Below, in pieces: positions 17,173 through 26,245 of a stretch of DNA of 64,000 bases. The position numbers and the translations under genes were made by a program. Where the stretch lies: contig NZ_CANMVK010000002.1 in the NCBI RefSeq assembly GCF_947501405.1, forward strand, positions 124,001 to 188,000. Direction: 5' to 3'. The DNA is from an uncultured Hoeflea sp. Lineage in GTDB: Bacteria > Pseudomonadota > Alphaproteobacteria > Rhizobiales > Rhizobiaceae. The stretch's first letter is position 1, and each line of letters starts with the position of its first letter. The notes below the pieces were generated by a model. The model was not told the origin of the DNA. It ran no database searches and worked only from the letters and a program-made list of their open reading frames with translations.

Positions 17173-18090
17173 ATGAGCCAGCAGATCTTTCACGACAGTC
17201 CCTCCGACCTCGCCCACAAGACCAAGTGGTTGTCGGGTCGCGTCGCTGTCTATGGCGCCTTGATCCTTTGGGCGATCATCTGCCTGTTCCCGATCTACTG
17301 GACCATCACCACCTCGTTCAAGATGGCGCCCGATGTGATGCGCGGCAATCTCATCCCGTTTTGGGATTACCAGCCGAAGTGGCTGGGCTGGAGATCGCTG
17401 GGGATCTCGCCCGACACCATCGGCGCGGAATCCACCGTGCGCGAGGAATTCCTCAAGCGCTTTCTCAATTCGGTCATCACCGCGCTGTCGGCGTCCGCAC
17501 TGGCGGTGTTTTTGGGATCGCTGGCCGCCTATGGATTGTCGCGCTTTTCCTATCGCTTCGGGTTCATGCGCAACTCCGACATCTCGTTCTTCTTTCTCAG
17601 CCAGTTGATCCTGCCGCCGGTGGTTCTGGCGCTGCCGTTTCTGGTGCTCTACAAATCGCTGGCGCTGCTCGACACCCGCATCGGCCTTATCCTGCTCTAT
17701 ACGCTCACCGTGCTGCCCATCGTCATCTGGATCATGCGCGACCAGTTCGCCGGAATCCCGAAAGAACTTGAGGAAGCGGCCCTGGTCGATGGCCTGTCGA
17801 TCTGGGGCGCATTTGCCACCATCGTGCTGCCGATCGCGCTGCCGGGCATGGTGGCGGCCTTCATTCTGTCACTGGTGCTGACCTGGAACGAGTATTTCTT
17901 CGCAGCCCTTCTGACTTCGACCCACGCCAACACATTGCCGGTGATGGTGGCGAGCCAGACCGGCAGCCAGGGCATCAGCTGGTGGTCAATGGCAGCCCTG
18001 TCCTTCGCCGCCATCCTGCCGCTGATCGTTATCGGCATCCTGCTGGAGCGTTACATCATCAAGGGCATGGCCGCGGGCGCGGTGAAGTAG
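17173..18090 (+). CDS. Carbohydrate ABC transporter permease (MalG type)
   Basis: A 305-residue inner-membrane permease with six membrane segments; the first spans about residues 26-47. The EAA loop reads EEAALVDGLSIWGAFATIVLP near residue 197, and the protein ends IIKGMAAGAVK, the usual MalG-type end. A GGGGAGGCGAGACC stretch precedes the ATG. Last gene of the plus-strand transporter arm that starts at the first operator; it pairs with the MalF-type permease upstream and, presumably, with the divergent ATPase. Confidence 0.9.
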   Translation: MSQQIFHDSPSDLAHKTKWLSGRVAVYGALILWAIICLFPIYWTITTSFKMAPDVMRGNLIPFWDYQPKWLGWRSLGISPDTIGAESTVREEFLKRFLNSVITALSASALAVFLGSLAAYGLSRFSYRFGFMRNSDISFFFLSQLILPPVVLALPFLVLYKSLALLDTRIGLILLYTLTVLPIVIWIMRDQFAGIPKELEEAALVDGLSIWGAFATIVLPIALPGMVAAFILSLVLTWNEYFFAALLTSTHANTLPVMVASQTGSQGISWWSMAALSFAAILPLIVIGILLERYIIKGMAAGAVK

Positions 18091-18175
18091 TTCAGGGACG
18101 GCGGTGCTCCGGAGCGTATGATGGTTACCCGCGGCACAGGAACTGATCCGCTATGGTACGCTCAAGGTAAGCTGC

Positions 18176-19669
18176 TCATTTGCCTGTATCCAGTTCAGCC
18201 ATGATGTCTTTGGTCTGCTGATAGAGTTTGAGAAACAGCGGGTATTGCCGCTCATAGGCGGCATGGTGCGCGGCGTGGATCGTCTCTGCCGCGGGGTTCC
18301 AGATGGTCATGTCGTCTCGCGCGGCCCGTCCAACCGCAAATGCCGCCAGGAACGCATCGCCATAGGAGGCGCCGGTGGTGGTTTCGCAGACGATCTGGTC
18401 GAGCCCGCTCAGATCGGACGTCGCCTGGAGCCAGGGCCGGTTCTTAGTGCCGCCGCCCACCGCCAGCACCCGCGCCGGTCGCTGCCCCGCTTCGGCATAG
18501 GTGTCGGCGATATGACGCGTGGCCGAGGCGATGCCTTCGAGAACGGCGCGATACATGTCGCCGCGATCATGGGTCAGGTCGAGCCCGAAGAACGTGCCCT
18601 TTGCCTGGGTGTCGTGGATCGGCGTGCGCTCGCCGGAGAAATAGGGAAGGCAGATCAGTCCCCTGGCACCCGGCGGCGAGGCCTCGGCTTCCCTGGCCAG
18701 CACGCCGAACGCACCGTCGCGTGCAAGCTCCCGGGCGAAGCGGTCGCGGAACCAGTGCGTCAGAGTGCCCGATGTCGCAAGCCCCGCCATGGCGGCGTGC
18801 TCGCCGGGAAACAACCACGGCGCATGCCATAGCCGTGCATCGGACAGCCGCCTGTCGGATAGCAGGATTATGAAGATGGTCGAGCCATACATCATCATCA
18901 TATCGCCAGCCTGGCGCACCCCGACACTGACCGCCTCCGCCGCCGCATCGATAGTGCCGCAGGTCACCGGCGTGCCCGCGGCCAACCCGGTATCGTGCGC
19001 GGCGTCATCGCTCACATGCCCGGCGATCTCGGTCGACCACATCAGCCGGGGCAGCCTGTCTGGCGGACAGAAACTCGCAAGATCGAAACACCAGTCCTGT
19101 TTGGCGATGTCGTAGAGTGGCGAGAAATTGGCTGCCGTATAGTGATCGATCACATAGTCGCCGGTCAGCCGGTAGGTCAGATAGCTGGTCGAGGTCAGGA
19201 TCTTGCCGGTCTTGTCCCACAGCTCCGGATGGTTGCGTTTGAACCACAGGATCTTGGGCCCGACCGATTGCGAGGTCAGCGCATTGCCGCAGCGCGCCAG
19301 GATTACGTCTTCGCCGATTTCGGCGTTCAAATCATCGATCTCGCGCGCGGCCCTTGTGTCGACGCCGTAAAGCACGCCATTGCTCAGCGGTGCGCCATCG
19401 GCATCGACAGGCAGCATGCAGGGACCTATGGCAGAGGTCGCCACCGCCTTGATTTCGGCCGGATCGACACCGCTGTCGGCGATCAGCTTTCGGGTGATGA
19501 AAACGAAATCGCCCCACCAGTCCTCTTCGGCCCGGTGCTCGGCCCAGCCGGGCCTTGGCACGATCATCTCATGGGCGCGGGCGGCCTGGGCGATGATGCG
19601 GCCGCCATCGGCAACCAGCACGCCTTTGGATTCGAAGGTGCCGATATCGACGCCGAGTGTGTAGCCCAT
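18176..19669 (-). CDS. FGGY-family carbohydrate kinase (xylulokinase-like)
   Basis: A 497-residue sugar kinase of the FGGY family. The N-terminal phosphate-binding strand is GVDIGTFESKGVLV (5-18), the central domain has CGTIDAAAEAVSVG with the probable catalytic Asp, YFSGERTPIHD is the xylulokinase-like FGGY signature, and VLAVGGGTKNRPWLQ is the second ATP motif. It should phosphorylate a keto-sugar (pentulose or hexulose) in the cytosol. It is the last gene of the arm BtpA-M42-kinase reading from the second operator, with 3 bases between it and the M42 gene. A TIM-barrel sugar isomerase elsewhere in the regulon could supply its ketose. Confidence 0.87.
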   Translation of the reverse strand: MGYTLGVDIGTFESKGVLVADGGRIIAQAARAHEMIVPRPGWAEHRAEEDWWGDFVFITRKLIADSGVDPAEIKAVATSAIGPCMLPVDADGAPLSNGVLYGVDTRAAREIDDLNAEIGEDVILARCGNALTSQSVGPKILWFKRNHPELWDKTGKILTSTSYLTYRLTGDYVIDHYTAANFSPLYDIAKQDWCFDLASFCPPDRLPRLMWSTEIAGHVSDDAAHDTGLAAGTPVTCGTIDAAAEAVSVGVRQAGDMMMMYGSTIFIILLSDRRLSDARLWHAPWLFPGEHAAMAGLATSGTLTHWFRDRFARELARDGAFGVLAREAEASPPGARGLICLPYFSGERTPIHDTQAKGTFFGLDLTHDRGDMYRAVLEGIASATRHIADTYAEAGQRPARVLAVGGGTKNRPWLQATSDLSGLDQIVCETTTGASYGDAFLAAFAVGRAARDDMTIWNPAAETIHAAHHAAYERQYPLFLKLYQQTKDIMAELDTGK

Positions 19670-19672
19670 CGC

Positions 19673-20770
19673 CTATGTCTCCCGCGTCAGCTTGAAATCC
19701 GGACCGATATTGCCGATCGCCGCCAGTGCCAGTTCGCACATCGATTGCAGATCGGACAGATCGCAGCATTCGACTGCCGAATGGGAATGCCGCATCGGAA
19801 AACCGATATCGATCGAGGCCACCCCTTCGCCGACCAGTTGCACATAGGACAGGTCCGTCAGCACACCGATCTGCGCCGAGCGCTGCAACGGCATGTCCAG
19901 TTCCGCCGCGGTGTCCTCGAACAAGCTGACCATCGAAGGATGTGGAATCACCCCGTTGAGCGTGCCGCGCCCGTGAAATGAGTAAAGGCTGATCCCCGGT
20001 CCGCCGCCAAGCCGCATGTCGCCGCGATCAGCCAGATCGGGCGTATCGGTGGCCAGCATCAGGTCGATCTGGATGGCGATGTCCGGCTGCAGCGCCTGCG
20101 CCGCCACCAGTGCGCCGCGCAGATTGAATTCCTCCTGCACGGAAAACACCACATGCACCGTCGGCCCGCCGTCGCGAGCGGCCAGGCCACGGGCAATTTC
20201 CAAGAGCGCCGCGCAGCCGGCCCGGTCATCGACCGAGGGTCCCGCAACCCGGTTGCCGGCGAGTTCGATAATACGCGCTTGATAGACCACCGGCGTGCCG
20301 ATCTTGACGCCGGCGGCCTCGACCGCCTGTTTCGAGCCATGACCGGTGTCGATCAGGATCTCCGGCGTCGGCACCACCTTGTACTTCTCGTCCGGCGTCG
20401 TGGCGTGATGCGCCTTGTTCATGATGATGCCGGGCACGTCGCGACCCTCGCCGATACACAGCGTTACCGCCTGCGCCGCCATGGCGCGTTCGGAGACCCC
20501 GCCCATGCGCTCGACCCGGATCAGGCCATCCGCCTCGATTCGGCGCACGAAAAAGCCCAGCTGATCCATATGGGTGAAGATCATCACCGAGGGGCTTTCC
20601 GGTTCGCCTTCGAAACTGGCGATCACATTGCCCATCCGGTCGACCCGGCTTTCAACACCCGCATCCGAGAAACGCGCGCGGATCAATCTGGCGACCCGCT
20701 CCTCATGGCCAGACAGGCCCGGTGTCCTCATCAGGTCGTAAAGATCGGTGCGCAACCGGCCCGTCATCAC
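19673..20770 (-). CDS. M42-family metallohydrolase (FrvX/SgcX-like)
   Basis: A 365-residue protein of the M42 glutamyl aminopeptidase/endoglucanase-like family. The dinuclear metal set is intact: His67 and Asp69 in THMDQLG, Asp181 in DDRAG, Glu213/Glu214 in VQEE, Asp236 in IQIDLM, and a late His in MRHSHS. Family members FrvX, SgcX and YpdE sit in E. coli sugar operons with unknown physiological role. Here it overlaps the BtpA gene by ATGA and is followed closely by a sugar kinase, so a role in processing a sugar conjugate is more likely than bulk peptide degradation. No signal peptide; cytosolic. Confidence 0.87.
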   Translation of the reverse strand: MMTGRLRTDLYDLMRTPGLSGHEERVARLIRARFSDAGVESRVDRMGNVIASFEGEPESPSVMIFTHMDQLGFFVRRIEADGLIRVERMGGVSERAMAAQAVTLCIGEGRDVPGIIMNKAHHATTPDEKYKVVPTPEILIDTGHGSKQAVEAAGVKIGTPVVYQARIIELAGNRVAGPSVDDRAGCAALLEIARGLAARDGGPTVHVVFSVQEEFNLRGALVAAQALQPDIAIQIDLMLATDTPDLADRGDMRLGGGPGISLYSFHGRGTLNGVIPHPSMVSLFEDTAAELDMPLQRSAQIGVLTDLSYVQLVGEGVASIDIGFPMRHSHSAVECCDLSDLQSMCELALAAIGNIGPDFKLTRET

Positions 20771-21579
20771 GCGTCCCCGCGCGCGGCGCGGGCGCGATCC
20801 ATCAGGTCCTTCGCGCGCTCCGGATCGATCGCCTTCCAGGTGTCGCCATCGATCTTCAGCGCCGAGCCGATGATGCAGCCATCAGCCACTCGAAGCACAT
20901 CGCCAATGGTCTCGTGCTTGACCCCTGTATTGGCAAGCACCGGCGTGCCCGGCAGGACCGCCTTGACCGCTTCGAGATCCGAAAGTGCGGCCGCCTCGCC
21001 GGTGATCTGGCCCGAGACCAGCACCGCGTCGGGGATCGAGGAAAACACCGCGCTGCGCGCCCGGTCGGCAAGCGGCCGCCGGTCGAGACTGTCGGCGAAT
21101 TCTGCCGACACATTGTAAAGCATCGCCAGATCGCTGCGCCCCAGCCGGTCGCGATAGCGCATCGCCTTGCCGGCATCGGGAGTCCACGGGCCCATGTCGC
21201 TGGCATAGGTGCCGGTGAAGATCTCGCGCACAAAGGCTGCGCCGGTGGCGGCAGCCAACGCCACCGAACTCATCGGGTCCCACAGCACGTTGACGCCAAA
21301 GGGGATCTCGATTTCGTCACGCAACTTGCCGATGACATAGGCCATGGTGGCGGTCGACGCGGTGTCGACACTAAACTCATAGGGCCGGTCGTTTTCGTTG
21401 CCGAACATGATGGCGTCGAAGCCGGCCGCCTGCAATGCGCCAAGATCGGCGCGGGCCGCCACCACCAGACCGTCGAGCCCGGCCGCCCGGTCATGCAGGG
21501 GCGAGCCGGGCAACGCACCCAGATGCACCATGCCGACCACCGGCTTTCCCGATCCAAAAACATCAGTGAAATTGCTCAA
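20767..21579 (-). CDS. BtpA/SgcQ family TIM-barrel protein
   Basis: A 270-residue protein of the BtpA/SgcQ family. The start VVGMVHLGALPGSP (14-27) and the C-terminal phosphate-binding-like GCIIGSALKIDG are recognisable family features. The family is named after a cyanobacterial photosystem I biogenesis factor, but the bacterial SgcQ branch is found in sugar operons and its reaction is not established. Pairing with an M42 hydrolase is the same as sgcX-sgcQ in E. coli. It is first in its arm, directly divergent from the aldose dehydrogenase gene across the second operator. Confidence 0.85.
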   Translation of the reverse strand: MSNFTDVFGSGKPVVGMVHLGALPGSPLHDRAAGLDGLVVAARADLGALQAAGFDAIMFGNENDRPYEFSVDTASTATMAYVIGKLRDEIEIPFGVNVLWDPMSSVALAAATGAAFVREIFTGTYASDMGPWTPDAGKAMRYRDRLGRSDLAMLYNVSAEFADSLDRRPLADRARSAVFSSIPDAVLVSGQITGEAAALSDLEAVKAVLPGTPVLANTGVKHETIGDVLRVADGCIIGSALKIDGDTWKAIDPERAKDLMDRARAARGDA

Positions 21580-21640
21580 TACAGTCTCCCAATCCTCGCG
21601 CAGGCCAGAATGAGGACTAGGCAGCGCTTCACCAAATATA

Positions 21641-21652
21641 CTAGCATGTTAG
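21641..21652. promoter_or_regulatory. GntR-type operator, copy 2
   Basis: CTAGCATGTTAG, identical in its 12-base core to copy 1, in the 90-base gap between the divergent BtpA and aldo/keto reductase genes. Being only 17 bases before the reductase start codon, it overlaps or adjoins that gene's ribosome binding region and could block both promoters of this short divergent region. Confidence 0.75.
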
Positions 21653-21669
21653 CAGGCAGGGAGATGCAG

Positions 21670-22698
21670 ATGCAATTGAAGACACGACATTGGGACCGGA
21701 TCGGAAACGGTGGGCTGACATTCACCGAACTGGGCTTCGGGACCGCGCCGCTGGGCAATCTCTATCGCGCCATTAGCGATGAAGAGGCCGATGCGGTGCT
21801 CACCCGCGCCTGGGATCTGGGCGTGCGCTATTACGACACCGCGCCGCTTTATGGCCTCGGCCTGTCGGAAACCCGGCTGAACCGGTTTTTGCGCGACAAG
21901 CCGCGCGATCAATATGTGCTCTCGACCAAGATCGGCCGGCTGCTGCGGCGCTGCGAAGCAGGCGAGGAGCGTGATTGCATCGGCAAGTTTTTCGATGTCC
22001 CGGCCCGCAAGGAAGTCTACGATTACAGCTATGACGGGGTCATGCGCTCGGTGGAGTTCTCGCTCGAGCGGCTTGGTGTGGATAGCATCGATATCCTGTT
22101 CGCTCATGATCTCGACATCTTCAATCATGGCAGCCAGGAAGCGCTTGACGCCAAGTTGGCCGAGTTGATGTCGGGCGGCTACAAGGCGCTGGTCAGCTTG
22201 CGTGATCAAGGGACGATCAAGGCCTTCGGCGCGGGTGTCAATGAATGGCAGCCCTGCCAGTGGATGACCGAGCAGGGCGATTTCGATCTGTTCCTGCTGG
22301 CGGGGCGGTACACGCTGCTTGAACAGGAGGCATTGGAAAGCTTCCTGCCGCTGGCCACCAAACGCGGCATCGGCATCATCATCGGCGGGCCCTACAATTC
22401 AGGCATTCTCGCCACCGGCGCCAAACCCGGCGCGTATTACAATTACGATCCCGCGCCGCAGGACATTCTCGACCGTGTCGCAAGGATCGAGGCGGTTTGC
22501 CAGCGGCACGGTGTGCGCATGGTCGATGCGGCTTTCCAGTTTCCGCTGCGCCATCCGGCGGTGGTCTCGGTCATCCCCGGCGGCCAGGGCGTCTCCGAGA
22601 TGGATGCCAATCTGGCCGCTGCCACTGCCGCCATTCCCGGTGCCTTGTGGGACGATCTCAAGGCCGAAGGTCTGATGCGCGATGACGCGCCGGTCTGA
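21670..22698 (+). CDS. Aldo/keto reductase, L-fucose/D-threo-aldose 1-dehydrogenase-like
   Basis: A 342-residue NAD(P)-dependent aldo/keto reductase. The catalytic tetrad is visible as Asp56 and Tyr61 (DTAPLYG), Lys87 (STKIGR) and His146 (FAHDLDIF). ELGFGTAPLGNLY near the N-terminus matches the branch that oxidises L-fucose, L-galactose or D-arabinose at C1 to the lactone. The ATG at 21670 has GGGAG six bases upstream; one at 21664 is also possible. The next gene is a COG3618-type lactonase, the expected next enzyme, 20 bases downstream. This supports a non-phosphorylating aldose oxidation pathway. Confidence 0.87.
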   Translation: MQLKTRHWDRIGNGGLTFTELGFGTAPLGNLYRAISDEEADAVLTRAWDLGVRYYDTAPLYGLGLSETRLNRFLRDKPRDQYVLSTKIGRLLRRCEAGEERDCIGKFFDVPARKEVYDYSYDGVMRSVEFSLERLGVDSIDILFAHDLDIFNHGSQEALDAKLAELMSGGYKALVSLRDQGTIKAFGAGVNEWQPCQWMTEQGDFDLFLLAGRYTLLEQEALESFLPLATKRGIGIIIGGPYNSGILATGAKPGAYYNYDPAPQDILDRVARIEAVCQRHGVRMVDAAFQFPLRHPAVVSVIPGGQGVSEMDANLAAATAAIPGALWDDLKAEGLMRDDAPV

Positions 22699-22718
22699 GT
22701 GTCAGGAAAGACTTACCC

Positions 22719-23558
22719 ATGAAGATCGACGCCCACCAGCATTTCTGGAATCCAAGCCGCGGCGATTATGACTGGATGCCGATGGACAACGAGGTCCTGG
22801 CCCGGCCCTATATGCCGTTTGATCTCGCACCCGAGCTTGAAAACCACGGAATTGATGCGACAATTCTGGTTCAGGCCGCCGCCACGGTGGAGGAGACCGA
22901 GTACATGCTCGGCATCGCCGACGCCACGCCGTTCGTTGCCGGCGTTGTCGGCTGGGTGGATTTCGAGAATCCCGCCGGTCTCGAAGTCCTGAAGCGGCTC
23001 GCCGGGCATCCGAAGTTCAAGGGTGTGAGGCCGATGATCCAGGACATCCCCGACGATGACTGGATGCTTCGCGACGATGTACAGTGGGGATTTCAGGCGA
23101 TCACCGATCTGGATCTGACCTTCGATGCGCTGGGGTTTCCCCGGCATCTGGCCAACTTCCTCACCATCCTCAAACGCTATCCGGAAATGCGGGTGGTCGT
23201 CGACCATTGCATGAAACCGCAGATCCGCGACCATTCAGACGCTACGTTCCGGTTCTGGGCGGATGGCATGGCGCGGATCGCCGGCGAAACCAGCGCTTTC
23301 TGCAAGTTTTCCGCACTGGTCACCGAAGCCAATCCGGGCTGGATCGTCGAGGATCTCAAACCCTATGCCGATCATGTGTTCGAAGTTTTCGGCCCGGAGC
23401 GGGTGATGTGGGGCTCGGACTGGCCGGTTTGCCAATTGGCTGCGAGCTACAAGGACTGGCATGCGGCGGCGGAAGCCCTCACCGCCCGGCTGGACGCAAG
23501 CGCGCAAGCCCAGATCTATGGCGGCTCTGCGGCCCGTTTCTACCGCATCGGTGTTTGA
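22719..23558 (+). CDS. Amidohydrolase, L-fuconolactonase-like
   Basis: A 279-residue TIM-barrel amidohydrolase of the COG3618 lactonase group. Metal ligands visible are His6 and His8 in DAHQHFW, a mid-protein His in VVVDHCMKP, and the Asp in MWGSDWPVC. Members hydrolyse sugar lactones such as L-fucono- or L-rhamnono-lactone to the aldonic acid. The gene follows the aldose dehydrogenase directly, which makes the lactone product of that enzyme its likely substrate. No signal peptide. It converges with the PfkB kinase gene; the 42 bases between hold no clear terminator. Confidence 0.87.
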   Translation: MKIDAHQHFWNPSRGDYDWMPMDNEVLARPYMPFDLAPELENHGIDATILVQAAATVEETEYMLGIADATPFVAGVVGWVDFENPAGLEVLKRLAGHPKFKGVRPMIQDIPDDDWMLRDDVQWGFQAITDLDLTFDALGFPRHLANFLTILKRYPEMRVVVDHCMKPQIRDHSDATFRFWADGMARIAGETSAFCKFSALVTEANPGWIVEDLKPYADHVFEVFGPERVMWGSDWPVCQLAASYKDWHAAAEALTARLDASAQAQIYGGSAARFYRIGV

Positions 23559-23600
23559 TTGCCTTCACACAGACAAGTCGCCTTCAAAGCTCGTTGACGC

Positions 23601-24497
23601 CTAGGTGCTGCGCACCAGCGCTTCGACATCCGCGCGGGTGATGGCGCTGCGCCGGTCAAGCGTGGCTGATACGTGCAGTGCCGCCGCAGCCTGTCCGAAA
23701 TCCACCGCCTGGCGAAGCTGCGCGCCGCTGTCCGATGCTGCTGCCAGCGCGCCTAAAAACGCATCACCTGCCCCATGGGTCGAGACAACCGCTACGTTAT
23801 GACCGGGAAGGTGGGTGACGGTCTCCGCTTCGGCCAGCACCACGCCATCTCCGCCCAGCGTCAGTATCACCGAACCGGGGCCGATTGCGGTCAGCGACCG
23901 GGCGGCAGAGAGCGGCTCCAGCGCATTCTCGTTTTCGCCCAGCATGTCGGCTGCTTCCACCCGGTTGACCACCAGCGTGTCGACCAGGCCGAGCAATTCG
24001 GCGCCGACTTTGCGGGCCGGTGCGGCATTCAACATCACCTGAACGCCCGCCGCGCGCGCCCGCTGCGCGATTGCCAGATTGACGGCTTCAGGAACTTCGT
24101 TCTGCAAAAGCACGATCGAAGCATCGTCGGGCAGAACGATCCGGTCCGGCTCGATCTGGAGATTGGCGGCCGAGACAATCACCGCGCCATAACCGCCTGC
24201 CGGCTCGACAATGGCGACGCTCATCCCGGATGCACCCGGGTCGCGCTGCACTTGCGAGGTCTCGACACCCGTCGCTTCAAGGCCATTCAGCAGCACAGCG
24301 CCGGCGGCATCGTCGCCCACGCGCCCGGCGAAATGCGTGGCTGCGCCCATGCGTGCGGCGGCCACCGCCTGATTGCCGCCCTTGCCGCCCATGATGTAGT
24401 TGACCGCGCCGCCGGCCACCGTCTCGTCCAGCCGCGGCAGATGCGGCGCGTCCACCACCACGTCATAATGCAACGATCCGCAAACGAAGACGCTCAC
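23601..24497 (-). CDS. PfkB-family sugar kinase
   Basis: A 298-residue ribokinase-like kinase with GGKGGNQAVAAARMGA near residue 38 and the catalytic THGAGDAFLGA near 240. It is a different protein from the other PfkB kinase in this regulon (11505-12425): the signatures are shared but much of the rest is not. It overlaps the isomerase gene by ATGA and is the last gene of the GntR arm. It could phosphorylate either a free sugar or a 2-keto-3-deoxy acid made by the UxaA-type dehydratase; sequence alone does not decide. Confidence 0.85.
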   Translation of the reverse strand: MSVFVCGSLHYDVVVDAPHLPRLDETVAGGAVNYIMGGKGGNQAVAAARMGAATHFAGRVGDDAAGAVLLNGLEATGVETSQVQRDPGASGMSVAIVEPAGGYGAVIVSAANLQIEPDRIVLPDDASIVLLQNEVPEAVNLAIAQRARAAGVQVMLNAAPARKVGAELLGLVDTLVVNRVEAADMLGENENALEPLSAARSLTAIGPGSVILTLGGDGVVLAEAETVTHLPGHNVAVVSTHGAGDAFLGALAAASDSGAQLRQAVDFGQAAAALHVSATLDRRSAITRADVEALVRST

Positions 24498-25477
24498 CTG
24501 GTTGTCCCGTAAAGCGCTTCGGCGACGATGCCGAGCGAACGCGTCGCATCCTGCCGGGCAATGGCCGAGGCCAGCGCCGCATTGTCCACCAGGCCTGCGG
24601 CGGTGCTTCTCAGCCGCTCGGCCATCATGATGTTGGCGCGCGCCTCGTCGCAGGGATCGAGCCCGCCATGATCTGGAAAGGTGTCGAAATAGATCACCCC
24701 GTCATAGCCCATGCGTTCGAGTTCGACGAACAACTCTACCGTCTGCACCGGATGCACCGAACCCACCATCAACCCGTCGTCGCGCTTGCCGTAGCCGTCA
24801 TTGAGATGCACGCCCAGAAGCCGCGAATGCCGCGCGACGAGATGCGCCGAATGCGCTGGCAATTCATCGGCGTAAAGAACATGGGCGAAATCCAGCGTCA
24901 CGCCCAGATTGGGTCTCTCCGCCTCCTTGACCGCCAGCAGCGTTGTCCCGATGTCGGGCATCAAGGCATAGGCGCGCGGCTCGTTGGGCTTGTATTCGAT
25001 GGCGATATCGAGCCTCGAATCGTGATCGGCGACTGCGGCGAGTGCTGCGATGGTGTCGTCCCACATCCGTCCGTAATCGCCCTGGAACGAGTAATCGACG
25101 CCATCCTGGCCCATCCACAATGTCATCAGCGAGCCACCCATCTCAGCGAGTGCGTCGAGACCGCGTTTGGTGATGTCGATGGCCGCCTGGCGAACTTTCA
25201 CATCGGGATGGGTAAAGGCGCCGAGCCTGAAGCCGGGATCGGTGTAGTAGCGCATCGCCAGTCCGTTGAGCGCCATGCCATGGTCCGACAGGATCCGCGA
25301 CAGCTCCGCGGGCGTGTGATAGGCGAAATGATCGGGATAGTTCAGGTCCGCGGCGTCGAGCCCGTCCACCTGGCCCGCGCGGGCGATCATGTCTGCCGCG
25401 GTGGGTTTGCCCGGCAGCCCGGTCTTGAAAGCGTTCAGCCGGGCGGCGTAGCGCGGGCGGTTGGGCAAATCGGGCAT
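24494..25477 (-). CDS. Sugar isomerase/epimerase, xylose-isomerase-like TIM barrel
   Basis: A 327-residue protein of the AP-endonuclease-2/xylose isomerase-like TIM-barrel family. Likely metal ligands are the Glu in IAIEYKPNEPR, the Asp in VTLDFAHVLY, the His in GVHLNDGYGK and the acidic residue in IYFDTFPDHGG. These enzymes interconvert aldoses and ketoses or epimerise ketoses. It lies between the regulator gene and the PfkB kinase gene in one arm; with the FGGY kinase in another arm, it could form an isomerise-then-phosphorylate branch. Substrate unknown. Confidence 0.82.
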   Translation of the reverse strand: MPDLPNRPRYAARLNAFKTGLPGKPTAADMIARAGQVDGLDAADLNYPDHFAYHTPAELSRILSDHGMALNGLAMRYYTDPGFRLGAFTHPDVKVRQAAIDITKRGLDALAEMGGSLMTLWMGQDGVDYSFQGDYGRMWDDTIAALAAVADHDSRLDIAIEYKPNEPRAYALMPDIGTTLLAVKEAERPNLGVTLDFAHVLYADELPAHSAHLVARHSRLLGVHLNDGYGKRDDGLMVGSVHPVQTVELFVELERMGYDGVIYFDTFPDHGGLDPCDEARANIMMAERLRSTAAGLVDNAALASAIARQDATRSLGIVAEALYGTTR

Positions 25478-25509
25478 CGGCAGCCTTTCAGGAATGGGTG
25501 CGAAAACTT

Positions 25510-26208
25510 CTAGGCGTTGTCGAACAATTCCGGCCGCTGATCGACCAGCGGTTCGAGCAATTTGACCAACTGGCGCAGGTGATGCTTGGTGGCCTCGCGT
25601 GCGGCTTGCGCGTCGCGGGCTTCGAGCGCCGCCACAATCGCCCGGTGCTCGTTCAGCGTGGCTTCAATGCGGCCGGGTGTGGGAAGGTTGAGCCGGCGTG
25701 CGCGGTTGACATGAACCCAGGCAGTGTCCGCCAGTATCGCCAGCCGCTTGTAACCGGTGAACGACAGGATCAGCTCATGCATCTGCGCATCCATCTGGTA
25801 AAAACCGGGGATGTCGCCATCCTGCATCAACGCTTCCTGGACCCGCAGATTGCGTTTGAGCAGAACCAGTTGCTCATCGGTGATGGTTTGGGCGACGATT
25901 TCGACCGCCGCCAGTTCCAGCGCTTCGCGCAGGAATGCGCCCTCGCGGATTTCGTCCATTGAAAATCGGGCCACGAAGGTGCCGGCTTGCGGCACCACAT
26001 TGACGAGCCCTTCCGCTGAAAGCCGCGCCACGGCTTCCGCCACCGGCGAGCGCGACACGCCAAGTTCCTCGCAGATTTCGGATTTCTGCATGATTTCGCC
26101 GGGCCGGAAGGTCAGGGACAGGATCGCCTGCTTCAGCGACATGTAGACTTTCTGCGCGAGCGACCCGGGAAACTCGTCAAGTGGTTGCAACGCGGGTCGT
26201 GATTTCAT
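25510..26208 (-). CDS. GntR-family transcriptional regulator with FCD domain
   Basis: A 232-residue regulator. The winged helix occupies residues 20-80, with QKSEICEELGVSRSPVAEAVARL as recognition region. The C-terminal helical FCD domain has the metal/ligand-binding set Asp140, His144, His188 and His210. The start at 26208 has GAGAG upstream; an alternative upstream ATG at 26244 would put codons into the operator region and lacks a ribosome binding site. It heads its own operon (isomerase, PfkB kinase) and has the best copy of the shared palindrome 38 bases before its start, so it is probably autoregulated and the master of the whole 11.5-27.9 kb regulon. Confidence 0.93.
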   Translation of the reverse strand: MKSRPALQPLDEFPGSLAQKVYMSLKQAILSLTFRPGEIMQKSEICEELGVSRSPVAEAVARLSAEGLVNVVPQAGTFVARFSMDEIREGAFLREALELAAVEIVAQTITDEQLVLLKRNLRVQEALMQDGDIPGFYQMDAQMHELILSFTGYKRLAILADTAWVHVNRARRLNLPTPGRIEATLNEHRAIVAALEARDAQAAREATKHHLRQLVKLLEPLVDQRPELFDNA

Positions 26209-26245
26209 GGACTCTCGCAGTGGATTAACCTTAGCTTGTAGCATA

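Noticed and set aside
20722-21669. Upstream extension of the aldo/keto reductase frame by over 300 codons
   Set aside because: The extension is antisense to the BtpA gene and crosses the shared operator; the reductase family sequence begins at MQLKTRHW with a GGGAG ribosome binding site.
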